Assembly: GCF_947500265.1 (NCBI RefSeq)
Contig: NZ_CANMRN010000002.1
Span: forward strand, 248,001 to 312,000
Direction of reading: 5' to 3'
Origin: an uncultured Psychrobacter sp.
GTDB lineage: Bacteria > Pseudomonadota > Gammaproteobacteria > Pseudomonadales > Moraxellaceae
DNA length: 64,000 bases
The translations under genes were made by a program, and so were the position numbers. The notes under the pieces are model-generated. The model was not told the DNA's origin and did not search any database. It saw only the letters and a list, made by a program, of their open reading frames with translations. Every line of letters begins with the position of its first letter. Position 1 is the first letter of the stretch. Of this stretch, positions 55,975 to 64,000 are shown in pieces.

Positions 55975-56754
55975 ATGACCCATATTTTACTGGTAGAAGA
56001 TGATCCTGCGATCGCGATGTCGCTTAAGGTTACCTGCAAGCGCGAAGGCTGGCAAATAACTTGGTTGGATAATGCCAGTAGCGTGTTACCCATGTTGCAT
56101 AGTCATGAAGCACAAGATCTATCGGCGATCATTATGGATGTCGGTCTACCAGATGGTGATGGCTTGAGCCTATGTCAACAAATACGTCATACACTTGATA
56201 TCGATGCCTTAAAAAATTTGCCTATCGTGTTTTTGACCGCGCGTAGCGATGAGGTCGATCGGATTTTGGGATTGGAGATGGGCGGTGATGATTATTGCGC
56301 CAAACCCTTTAGCCCACGTGAATTGGTCGCACGCCTAAAAGCCATTTGGCGACGTGAACAGCTGATTCAACAGTCAAGCTCTCATACTACAAATTCAGAT
56401 AACCGTACTGATACTACTTCCTCAAATAATCTATCAGGACAAGCATTAACGTTTGAGAACCAATCTGGCGTTTGGCATTATCAACCGCTCAACTATTCAT
56501 TAACATGGCAAGAGCAAAAGCTTGAGCTTAGCAATACAGAACGCAAAATTTTGCTGACGTTATTACAAGCGCCGCAGCAAATTTTTAGCCGTGAGCAATT
56601 GCTTAGCGCAGTAAGCGACTATCCTGACCACCGTTTGGCACGCACTATAGACAGTCATATCAAATCAATTCGTAAACAGCTTGCTATGGTAGATGCTAAT
56701 GTCGATGTCATCCATACGCATCGCGGACTGGGTTATGCACTATGTCCCTCTTAA
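55975..56754 (+). CDS. creB: Two-component response regulator, CreB-like
   Basis: 259-residue OmpR-type regulator. Receiver domain: acidic pair EDD (8-10), phosphorylated Asp in IMDVGLPDGDG (~54), Thr/Lys in FLTARS and CAKPFSPREL. The winged-helix output domain ends with RTIDSHIKSIRKQLA and THRGLGYAL. An unusual ~35-residue Ser/Thr/Asn linker (residues 135-170) joins them. creC follows 16 bases later. CreB-type systems respond to carbon source and cell-wall stress; the target genes are not evident here. Confidence 0.85.
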   Translation: MTHILLVEDDPAIAMSLKVTCKREGWQITWLDNASSVLPMLHSHEAQDLSAIIMDVGLPDGDGLSLCQQIRHTLDIDALKNLPIVFLTARSDEVDRILGLEMGGDDYCAKPFSPRELVARLKAIWRREQLIQQSSSHTTNSDNRTDTTSSNNLSGQALTFENQSGVWHYQPLNYSLTWQEQKLELSNTERKILLTLLQAPQQIFSREQLLSAVSDYPDHRLARTIDSHIKSIRKQLAMVDANVDVIHTHRGLGYALCPS

Positions 56755-56770
56755 CAGTGGCTGCTAGTTT

Positions 56771-58540
56771 ATGAATAATCAAACCAATCCTGCTGAAAAT
56801 GATATTCATAATGACCAAAGCAATTGGTATGCCAAACTGCATCCTATCGGTACTGCTCAGCAAGCTCCCAAACGCAAACGACTGCTCAATTTAAGTATAT
56901 TTTTTAGAATTTGGCTAGCCGTTGCGTTGGTGCTCGTCATATGTGGCGTGGTCGTGTTTACTCAATTGTTTGGCTACGTCAAGCCAACCGCGCAGCAGGT
57001 CATCGAAGACACGCTTCTAGACACCAGTAAATTACTCGCGGCCAGTCTACAGGTGCCGTTATCTACAGGACAGTTATATGATGAGGAATATCAAGCGCAA
57101 CTTGATGCTGCATTTGTCGGCATGCCAGCGATGGGCGAAACGCTCAGTCCTGTCGATCAAACCAAAAGCTACAGTAGCTTTCGCGTATATGTGACAGACA
57201 GTAGCGGCATCGTCATTTATGATTCTCTACCCAAACCTGATAATAATGAAGGGCAAAACTACGGGCGCTGGAACGATGTCTATCTCACCTTAAAGGGACA
57301 ATACGGCGCAAGAAGCACGCTGCGAGATTATCAGCGGCGCGATGGTTCGGTCATGTATGTGGCTCAGCCCATCAAAAATCCGTCTGGAGATATCATCGGT
57401 GTGGTCAGTGTTGGCAAGCCTGTCGCTAGCGTATTGCCTTATTTAGATGACACACGTAACCGTATGCTTATCACCGCACTACTTATCAGCATCGCAGCCC
57501 TTATACTGGCAGGTCTAGTAGCATGGTGGCTTAAGCAAAGCATTACCTTGGTGACTCAATATACTAGCGCGCTGGCAGAAGACACTAAAAAGCCCTATTT
57601 CTATCTGGGTCATGAATTAAATAGCCTGACAGATACCATCGAGACCATGAAGCATCGACTTGAAAACCGTGCTTACGTCACTGATTATGTCCATACTTTG
57701 ACCCATGAGCTAAAAAGCCCTTTGACCGCCATACGTGCCAGTAGCGAGCTGTTAGAGGACGATGGATTAGATGGCAATAAACTAGATAATGAAGATCGTC
57801 AGATGCTCATTGAGACGGTAGGTGAACAAAGCGTAAAAATGCAACAGCTCATCGACCGATTACTATTGCTTGCTAAAGTAGAACAGCCTACCTTTAAGCT
57901 CAACCGACAACTGACTCCCCTATTACCACTTTTGCAAAGCCTGATCAAAGATAATACAGCCAAGCAGCAACAGCAGAATCTATACCCTATCGATATATAT
58001 ATTGGTAATAAGAATGTGACCAACATTGCAAACTTGCCAGCAGAAATACTGGCAGCGACTAGTGTGTATGCTGATCAGTTTTGGTTAATACAGGTACTGC
58101 AAAACGTGCTTGATAATGCGATACACTTTGCAAATCGTACCGTTGAGATTTCATTGCACAGCACTGCTCGAACCATCACTATCGATATATTCAATGATGG
58201 TAAGCTACTACCCGAATATGCTGTCGCAAAAGCATTTGAGCGTTACTTTAGCTTGTCTCATCAAAGCCAACCCTCATCTCAAACAACGAATCGCACAGAC
58301 AACAATGATCTATATACAGAGTCGACAGATCCAACGACTGAGCCAAGGCAGACTGACTATAGTAGTAATACACTTAAAAAAGGCACTGGGCTTGGTCTAA
58401 CACTAGTGAAGCAAGTAATTGAACATCATGGTGGTCAGGTAGCCATCAATAATGTCCATGCCAATGATGATAAAGCCACTGATAATGGTAAAAACCAGCG
58501 TTCTGGTGTGATGGTTAGTATTACCTTGCCCTTAGCTTGA
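56771..58540 (+). CDS. creC: Two-component sensor histidine kinase, CreC-like
   Basis: 589-residue inner-membrane kinase: helix 1 at ~45-70 (FRIWLAVALVLVICGVVVF), a periplasmic sensor domain with the CreC-type block FRVYVTDSSGIVIYDS and YGRWNDVYLTLKGQYGARS, helix 2 at ~230-255, then phosphoacceptor His in LTHELKSPLTAIRAS. ATP-binding boxes: N box LDNAIHFAN, G box KGTGLGLTLVKQVIEHHGG. A Ser/Thr/Asn-rich insertion (~495-530) separates N and G boxes, mirroring the linker in the partner regulator. Length exceeds E. coli CreC (about 470). Confidence 0.85.
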   Translation: MNNQTNPAENDIHNDQSNWYAKLHPIGTAQQAPKRKRLLNLSIFFRIWLAVALVLVICGVVVFTQLFGYVKPTAQQVIEDTLLDTSKLLAASLQVPLSTGQLYDEEYQAQLDAAFVGMPAMGETLSPVDQTKSYSSFRVYVTDSSGIVIYDSLPKPDNNEGQNYGRWNDVYLTLKGQYGARSTLRDYQRRDGSVMYVAQPIKNPSGDIIGVVSVGKPVASVLPYLDDTRNRMLITALLISIAALILAGLVAWWLKQSITLVTQYTSALAEDTKKPYFYLGHELNSLTDTIETMKHRLENRAYVTDYVHTLTHELKSPLTAIRASSELLEDDGLDGNKLDNEDRQMLIETVGEQSVKMQQLIDRLLLLAKVEQPTFKLNRQLTPLLPLLQSLIKDNTAKQQQQNLYPIDIYIGNKNVTNIANLPAEILAATSVYADQFWLIQVLQNVLDNAIHFANRTVEISLHSTARTITIDIFNDGKLLPEYAVAKAFERYFSLSHQSQPSSQTTNRTDNNDLYTESTDPTTEPRQTDYSSNTLKKGTGLGLTLVKQVIEHHGGQVAINNVHANDDKATDNGKNQRSGVMVSITLPLA

Positions 58541-58551
58541 GAATAATAACT

Positions 58552-58658
58552 TATAGTCGATTCAATTTAAGAGTAGTACAAGGCAACCGAGTGCAGATGT
58601 ATATGTGATACTTCAAGAGAGGTTAACGCTGTAATACTTTTATAGTGGAATGACTATA
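58552..58658. repeat. MITE-like 107-bp repeat, copy 2
   Basis: Same length and ends as copy 1 (19224-19330), lying 12 bases after the creC stop. About 91% identical to it; includes the common core AGTACAAGGCAACCGAGTG and AGGTTAACGC. Confidence 0.75.
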
Positions 58659-58775
58659 TAACAGTTCATCAACTTTCCATCATGACTACACAGGATTTCT
58701 ACTTCATTGTTTTACGATAGCACTAGGGTCTGTTGAACCGTCAAATTCGTAAAGTAAATTAGGAGTAGAAAATCT

Positions 58776-58976
58776 ATGTCACATCAATTAACGGATAACC
58801 CTATCGTCAAGAGCCTAATCGGCTTTAGCCGTCATCACTGTGCACAAACCTTATCAAGCCAAGGCGTCGATAGTATTGAGTTTGGTCATTGGCTAGCGAT
58901 TCCTAGTCAGCGGTTGTTATTGGTATTTCGATACCAGCAGTGCGTAGCTATTGATGAATATCAACTGGCAGCCTGA
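58776..58976 (+). CDS. Small protein of unknown function
   Basis: 66 residues with a TAGGAG ribosome site ten bases before the ATG. Soluble, mixed composition (FSRHHCAQTLSSQGVDSIEF, QRLLLVFRYQQCVAIDEY), no signal or membrane segment. No family recognised. Confidence 0.6.
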   Translation: MSHQLTDNPIVKSLIGFSRHHCAQTLSSQGVDSIEFGHWLAIPSQRLLLVFRYQQCVAIDEYQLAA

Positions 58977-59035
58977 TATCTTGCTCGCTCAATACATTAA
59001 TTGTATTTAGGTAACACCTCTATTTTATTTGGACA

Positions 59036-59089
59036 TAAAAAAGCCCTTTATTATTTCTAGTATTAAACTACTGGAAACAACAAAGGGCT
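59036..59089 (-). terminator. Terminator of aroC
   Basis: On minus: AGCCCTTT / AAAGGGCTTTTTT with a long loop that itself pairs (CCAGTAGTTTAATACTAG). Confidence 0.75.
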
Positions 59090-59110
59090 GATTACTCTAC
59101 GACAAAAATA

Positions 59111-60214
59111 CTAAGTAATCGATTGTACTGGCGGCTTCACATCCGCGTTTTGACCACGGTGACGTAGATAGTGATCAAGCACTACAATCGCTAGCATCGC
59201 TTCGGCAATAGGCGTAGCACGCACACCAACGCAAGGATCATGACGACCCTTAGTCAGCATATCGACTGCTTCACCTTGAGTGTTAATGCTCTTGCCAGCA
59301 GTAGTAATACTAGACGTTGGTTTTAGAGCAATACTTACACGGATATCTTGGCCTGATGAGATACCGCCCAAGACACCGCCGGCATGATTGGCTGCAAACC
59401 CATCTGGGGTCAGCTCATCACGAGCGCTATGTCCAAATTGACCTGCTACCGCCATCCCATCACCAATCTCAACGCCTTTGACCGCATTGATACTCATCAT
59501 CGCATGAGCAATATCTGCATCTAAACGATCAAATACTGGCTCACCTAAGCCTACTGGTACACCGCTCGCAATGATATCAAGGCGCGCGCCACAGCTAGTG
59601 CCTTCACGACGCAAGTTATCAATCAAAGTTTCAAACCGGCCAATCGCTTCTTTGTCTGCACAAAAGAACGGATTGCTATTTACGAATTCCCAGTCAATTT
59701 GGCTTGGGTCTAAGACATTACTATCCTCATTGCCAATCTGAGTCACGTGACCACGAATTTGTACGCCTAGACGTTCTTGCAAGTATTTCTTGGCGATAGC
59801 ACCAGCTGCTACACGCATAGCCGTCTCACGCGCTGACGAACGACCGCCACCACGATAGTCACGGAAGCCATATTTCATACTATAAGTATAGTCAGCGTGT
59901 CCAGGACGGAAAGTATCTTTGATATCGCTATAGTCTTTAGATTTTTGATTGGTATTGCGAATCAATAGACCGATAGACGTACCTGTGGTTTTGCCTTCAA
60001 ATACGCCAGAGATAATCTCAACTTCATCAGACTCACGGCGCTGGGTTGAATACTTAGACGTACCCGGTTTGCGACGATCCAAATCTACTTGTAGGTCGTC
60101 TGCAGATAATGCTAAACCTGGTGGTACGCCATCAACGATGGCCATAAGGCCTGCCCCATGCGACTCACCGCAAGTGGTAACCGTAAAAACCTGCCCAATA
60201 CTATTGCCTGCCAT
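59111..60214 (-). CDS. aroC: Chorismate synthase
   Basis: Last step of the shikimate pathway: 5-enolpyruvylshikimate-3-phosphate to chorismate, using reduced FMN. Family signatures all present: [10 protein letters not shown] (residues 9-18, His of the active site), [29 protein letters not shown], and [19 protein letters not shown] with KPTSSI. 367 residues is normal. Located 145 bases downstream of prmB on the same strand, the usual prmB-aroC order. Confidence 0.96.
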   Translation of the reverse strand: MAGNSIGQVFTVTTCGESHGAGLMAIVDGVPPGLALSADDLQVDLDRRKPGTSKYSTQRRESDEVEIISGVFEGKTTGTSIGLLIRNTNQKSKDYSDIKDTFRPGHADYTYSMKYGFRDYRGGGRSSARETAMRVAAGAIAKKYLQERLGVQIRGHVTQIGNEDSNVLDPSQIDWEFVNSNPFFCADKEAIGRFETLIDNLRREGTSCGARLDIIASGVPVGLGEPVFDRLDADIAHAMMSINAVKGVEIGDGMAVAGQFGHSARDELTPDGFAANHAGGVLGGISSGQDIRVSIALKPTSSITTAGKSINTQGEAVDMLTKGRHDPCVGVRATPIAEAMLAIVVLDHYLRHRGQNADVKPPVQSIT

Positions 60215-60359
60215 AACTGTCCTTAAACAAGTAAACGCTACTGATGACTATGTGACCAATCACTCATGATTATTGCTTGTGTTGCTTATAATGAGTGATT
60301 GTAGTTGTTGCTTATAGTTTCGGCTCATGAAGCCGACGTCTATTTAACCTAATATCTGT

Positions 60360-61532
60360 CTATTGAAGGCTATCTAATAGCTGAACATAAGAGGCAAACA
60401 ATTGACGGTTTGAGACTAGCTCATCATAGGTAATCGCAAAGACACCATGTCCGCCATGTGCAAACTTCAACCAATCAAACTGGATTTCAGGATAGGCTTG
60501 TTTTAGCGCCCATTCGCTGTCACCCACTTCACAGATCAGCAACCCATCTGGGCTAAGGTAATCTGGCGCTTCAAATAAGATACGATGTACCAAATCTAAG
60601 CCATCTTGACCCGCTGCTAGTGCATGCTCAGGCTCATATAAGAACTCAGGCGGCAAATCTGCCATGATAGCAGCGTCCACATACGGTGGATTGGTGACGA
60701 TAAGCTCATACTGGTTCTCAGCAGGTATCTTGGCAAACAAATCAGACTCGATTACGTTGACTTGATGGCCAAGGTCATGATGATCGACGTTGACCATTGC
60801 CACTTCTAACGCGCCTTTATCGATATCAACAGCATCGACCAACGCATCAACGAAACGAGTAGCAAGCGCGATTGCGATACAACCAGAACCAGTACACAAG
60901 TCCAAGATACGCTCAGGCTGTGACAATTGCTTCACATCCAAGCCATGGTCATAAAATACCGCTGACTTTTCGTTCGGACTGACACCCAGTGGTTTGGCCA
61001 AGTCAGTAACTTCAAAGTACGGATGGAACTGCTGACGAATCAACTCTGCAATCGGTGAACGCGGGATAAGAACACGCTCATCAACATAAAAAGGCAGGTC
61101 GCAGAAGTACGACAAGTTAATCAAATAACTGAGCGGCTTACGCTCAGCGATACGCTCTTCTAACAGCCCTAGTACCAACTGCTTCTCAGACGTGGTCAGA
61201 CGACAGTCTAAAATTTGCTCATTGGCAGACCAATCGAGAGACAAAGAATGCAGGACAATGGCTGACGCTTCTGCAAACTCATCGGTCGTGCCTTGTGCAA
61301 CAACGACGTCATAATTACGCAGCTGCGTGACTGAAAAACGAATAAAGTCGCGAATACTGACGAGCTGCTCACGTGCTTCGTTTAGCTCTGCATGTAAGTT
61401 AGCAAATTCATCGTGCTCACCAAGAAGTCCAGTCTCTAAATCATACTCCATCTCACCGTCTAAGCCCTCAGACTCATCATTGAAGTATTGGTTTTGAAAC
61501 TCTTCTGCACTCATTGTTTGGTCTTCTGACAT
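60360..61532 (-). CDS. prmB: Ribosomal protein L3 glutamine N5-methyltransferase
   Basis: SAM-dependent methyltransferase acting on L3 during ribosome assembly. The catalytic domain has the SAM motif ILDLCTGSGCIAIALA and the substrate motif NPPYVD; the N-terminal helical part runs from ~60. At 390 residues it is about 75 longer than usual, through an acidic N-terminal extension (SEDQTMSAEEFQNQYFNDE and LGEHDEFANLHAELNE). The start could in principle be internal, but the extension is in frame with coding-like composition, and GGTGCGAT-type sequence precedes the ATG. Confidence 0.92.
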   Translation of the reverse strand: MSEDQTMSAEEFQNQYFNDESEGLDGEMEYDLETGLLGEHDEFANLHAELNEAREQLVSIRDFIRFSVTQLRNYDVVVAQGTTDEFAEASAIVLHSLSLDWSANEQILDCRLTTSEKQLVLGLLEERIAERKPLSYLINLSYFCDLPFYVDERVLIPRSPIAELIRQQFHPYFEVTDLAKPLGVSPNEKSAVFYDHGLDVKQLSQPERILDLCTGSGCIAIALATRFVDALVDAVDIDKGALEVAMVNVDHHDLGHQVNVIESDLFAKIPAENQYELIVTNPPYVDAAIMADLPPEFLYEPEHALAAGQDGLDLVHRILFEAPDYLSPDGLLICEVGDSEWALKQAYPEIQFDWLKFAHGGHGVFAITYDELVSNRQLFASYVQLLDSLQ

Positions 61533-61872
61533 ATCGCACCTTGTGGATTAACTGCTGGCGGGTTAAATTGCTTTTTGCTAAAAATCGTTACATTAAATAA
61601 AATTCAGTCATACATTATAGACGTAAACCTCTAGTAGCGCCAATAACTGTCATTTTTACTTGCACAAAAAATAGTGCGAATAATGAACAGTTTGCGTAAG
61701 AATCGAGCACGACGCCATACACACCTTGGTTAAATTATTACCCAACTGTAGCGAATACGTCAGCAGTTGACGTTTGGCAAGTCTTAAATGCAAAAAGATG
61801 TGTCAAAAGTTTGCGATGCAATCAAATTATGCGCATAATAGCCGCATTAGTAGCAACCACAAGTGACTCAAT
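61533..61872. other. Intergenic between prmB and the transpeptidase gene
   Basis: 340 bases between divergent genes, presumably both promoters. No gene, RNA or notable repeat seen. Confidence 0.4.
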
Positions 61873-63276
61873 ATGATGAAAATAAAGCCAATTATTACTG
61901 CCATATCTATCGCAGCTGTAAGTGCTAGTGTAGCCGCACTTGCTGCACCTGCCGATAGTACTCGCACATTGCCAGTACGCACGGCTGACGCTATGCCAGG
62001 TCTTGCTAAAAAGGTCAGCCTTAATGTGCAAGAGAACCGTAGTCGCTCAGATGGCGCTGCTACTGTACAGTTAAATACAGAGAAAGCGAAACCAGTCGAC
62101 AGCATGAACCAGCTTATCAATAATAAGCAAGAAGCCAACCAAAACGTGCCAGCCCCAGCTGCTGACAATATGAGTGCAGCAGAACTGACGCGTAAAGATG
62201 AGCAAGCTGACCGCAATGATGACATTAGTGAAGGTCAAGCCGTTGCTGCGCCTAGCGACCTATCATCTATCGACTCGTCTGATCCACTCGCTTTTGAGTT
62301 GCCAGAGAGTGAGAAGCGTCAAGACTTTAGCGATGATCCAACCATCAAAAACATCGAAGACAAAGATGGTAAGAAGCATACAACACTGAACTTGTCGAAC
62401 TATGCTAAGCAAGTGAATGGTGCTGTCTGGTCACCTAATATGAAAGTCAACTCAGCGATGACGATCAAAATGCAGGCGCTGCTCGATTGGAACCATGCTT
62501 CTCCTGGTCCTATTGATGGCGGTTGGGGTATGAATAGCAAAAAAGCCCTTGTTAACTTCCAAACGATGAAAGGCTTGCCAGCGACTGGTAAAATGGATCA
62601 AAAAACTTGGGATGCCTTGGTTAAAAATATCCCTGCGAACAAACCTGTACTGGTCACTTATACGTTGACCGCAGACGATATCAATACCAATTTTGCGACT
62701 ACCCCTTCTGGTTCAGAAGCGAAGTCAAAAATGAAAGGTCTTTATTATCAAGATATCAAAGAGATGCTAGGTGAACGTTTCCATATGGATGTACGTTACT
62801 TAGATAAACTCAACAAAAATAAAAAATATGCTGTTGGCGAGACTATCACAGTGTTAAATACTCGTGACAAGCTGAACCAACGTATCAATCGCGTGGTTGC
62901 CAACAAAGCCGACAAAACATTGTATGCCTACAATGGTGACAAATTGGTTGCTACTTATCCGACGACCGTTGGTAGCGATGCCACACCGTCTCCAAAAGGC
63001 ACGTTCAAAATCATCAATAAAGTGAAAATGCCTTGGTATAAATCAACCGTTGGTGAAGGCGCTCAAAAGAAAGTTCATATGATAGCACCAGGACCAAACA
63101 ACCCAGTCGGTGTCGTTTGGATGGGATTATCTAAGCCATCTTACGGTTTACATGGCTCACCAGTACCTGAAGGTATCAGTCGTCAAGGCTCAGCAGGTTG
63201 TGTTCGTTTGACCAACTGGGATGTGTTAGAAGTGTATGCCAATATCGAAAATGGCGCGGTTGTCGAACTTCAATAA
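61873..63276 (+). CDS. L,D-transpeptidase (YkuD domain) with peptidoglycan-binding domain
   Basis: 467-residue exported enzyme that forms 3-3 crosslinks or anchors proteins in peptidoglycan. Signal peptide of ~25 residues (cleavage near LAA-PADS), a long Asp/Ser/Ala-rich linker (30-155), a PG_binding_1 domain (LLDWNHASPGPIDGGWGMNSKKALVNFQ), then a YkuD catalytic domain from ~335: HGSPVPEGI and the Cys in SAGCVRL. Length and order match the YcbB-like/ErfK group in Moraxellaceae. Monocistronic, followed by a strong terminator. Confidence 0.9.
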   Translation: MMKIKPIITAISIAAVSASVAALAAPADSTRTLPVRTADAMPGLAKKVSLNVQENRSRSDGAATVQLNTEKAKPVDSMNQLINNKQEANQNVPAPAADNMSAAELTRKDEQADRNDDISEGQAVAAPSDLSSIDSSDPLAFELPESEKRQDFSDDPTIKNIEDKDGKKHTTLNLSNYAKQVNGAVWSPNMKVNSAMTIKMQALLDWNHASPGPIDGGWGMNSKKALVNFQTMKGLPATGKMDQKTWDALVKNIPANKPVLVTYTLTADDINTNFATTPSGSEAKSKMKGLYYQDIKEMLGERFHMDVRYLDKLNKNKKYAVGETITVLNTRDKLNQRINRVVANKADKTLYAYNGDKLVATYPTTVGSDATPSPKGTFKIINKVKMPWYKSTVGEGAQKKVHMIAPGPNNPVGVVWMGLSKPSYGLHGSPVPEGISRQGSAGCVRLTNWDVLEVYANIENGAVVELQ

Positions 63277-63330
63277 ATAGAACCTTATTGAATCTAGCTT
63301 CGATGCTAGTTAGCAAATAATTCTAACGAT

Positions 63331-63361
63331 AAAAAAGACCTCAATATTGAGGTCTTTTTTT
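63331..63361 (+). terminator. Terminator of the L,D-transpeptidase gene
   Basis: AAAAAAGACCTCAA / TTGAGGTCTTTTTTT near-perfect palindrome. Confidence 0.9.
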
Positions 63362-63428
63362 GTTTGTTGATAGGTAGTTCCACTTCACATCGATAACCCT
63401 GCTTGTCTTTATGTCTTACTGTTCGCCT

Positions 63429-63641
63429 TTATGTCTTATAGCCTTCCTCATTCCCAGTAATACTGCCAATTTTTTTGGTAAAGAATAATCCTGCAGGTAT
63501 TGAAGCCAAAACACCCAATCCCACTGCTATTTGAATATGAAATATCTCATCAAACCCTGAAATGAGAGCACCAATCATAAAAAGTCCGATAGTCACGGTA
63601 GCTGTCATTGAGTAAATGACAGAAAATAAAGGCCAGTTCAT
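63429..63641 (-). CDS. Small two-helix membrane protein
   Basis: 70 residues with two membrane segments (ATVTIGLFMIGALISGF and IQIAVGLGVLASIPAGLFF) and a charged tail TKKIGSITGNEEGYKT. An AAGGAG site seven bases before the ATG supports it. The layout resembles the short proteins often mislabelled CTP synthetase in proteobacteria; no function can be given. Confidence 0.65.
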   Translation of the reverse strand: MNWPLFSVIYSMTATVTIGLFMIGALISGFDEIFHIQIAVGLGVLASIPAGLFFTKKIGSITGNEEGYKT

Positions 63642-63917
63642 AAGTTACTCCTTATCTTTATTGTGGATATAATACATTTAACCTTAATTCCACAAAAAAA
63701 GTAAGTATTTACCGTGAACCCTTGTAGCATCTATATTAGATGACTTTCGAATAAAAACCATGCTATTATTAAGGTTTTAGACTTGATCATAAGAAATATC
63801 AGTTCTTACCCCCATCTTCTCTCTACTCTTTTTTACAACTTTCAAGAATCCCCTATATCTTTATCTATTTATCATTACAATAATGACTTTCTTTATCTAC
63901 TAAGAACGCTATCTGCT

Positions 63918-64000
63918 ATGTCCTCATCTGAAAAAAATACTGCACCTAACTCAGTGGATCAAAATGATTCATCAGACACTACTGACGCCTCTCACAATCA
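63918..64000 (+). CDS. N-terminal end of an unidentified protein (partial)
   Basis: ATG at 63918 opens a frame that runs off the window: MSSSEKNTAPNS then a Ser/Asp/Thr-rich stretch typical of a disordered N terminus. No strong ribosome site is seen, so the start is tentative. Confidence 0.4.
   Translation, partial: MSSSEKNTAPNSVDQNDSSDTTDASHN

Overview
The window reads as a chromosome segment of a gammaproteobacterium of the Moraxellaceae, most likely Psychrobacter. This is inferred from the gene set and moderate-GC codon use (petABC next to sspA/sspB, FadL-type porin paralogues, a ketone-body cluster, creBC, prmB-aroC) and from a tmRNA with tag ANDETYALAA. No database search was possible, so the genus is an inference.

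Layout. 1-6.1 kb: end of an unidentified gene, putP (proline/Na+ symport), two tandem FadL-family outer-membrane genes with matching terminators, slyX. 6.3-15.2 kb: the ABC-F ATPase uup, the bc1 complex operon petABC, sspA, sspB, dcd, a DUF2804 gene and an unknown gene. 15.2-25 kb: mrp; a 3-hydroxybutyrate/acetoacetate cluster (atoE, scoA, scoB, hbdH on minus, a GntP-family permease diverging); metG. 25-30.4 kb: a small exported protein and an ABC importer with two duplicated lipoprotein receptors, a permease and an ATPase. 30.6-37.3 kb: an FdhF/YdeP molybdopterin oxidoreductase with FdhD; a sodium:solute symporter followed by an easily missed 44-residue membrane peptide; tRNA-Cys and tRNA-Leu. 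37.5-40.1 kb: an acyl-CoA ligase and a BLUF photoreceptor.

40.2-52.9 kb is accessory: an element of about 12.2 kb inserted in the 3' end of ssrA (tmRNA). It is bounded by 32-bp direct repeats and carries a tyrosine integrase, a tight minus-strand operon (AlpA-like regulator, winged-helix protein, KilA-N protein, several unknowns, DUF927 helicase), a 1.2-kb repeat-rich segment that looks like a replication origin, and two cargo genes (a DUF2511-like lipoprotein and an OafA-type acyltransferase). Outside its left end lies a wrecked second integrase with its own hairpin, so two related elements appear to have used the same site. No capsid, terminase or conjugation genes are visible. It looks like a satellite-type integrative island, though mobilisation is unproven.

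53.3-64 kb returns to core genes: a carboxylesterase, a lipoprotein glycerophosphodiesterase, creB/creC, aroC, prmB, an L,D-transpeptidase, and small proteins. Two copies of a 107-bp MITE-like repeat lie 39 kb apart, one supplying the atoE stop codon.

The most unusual signal is in the island's repeat segment: a set of tandem 10-bp doublets whose two halves match within each doublet but whose first bases differ from doublet to doublet.
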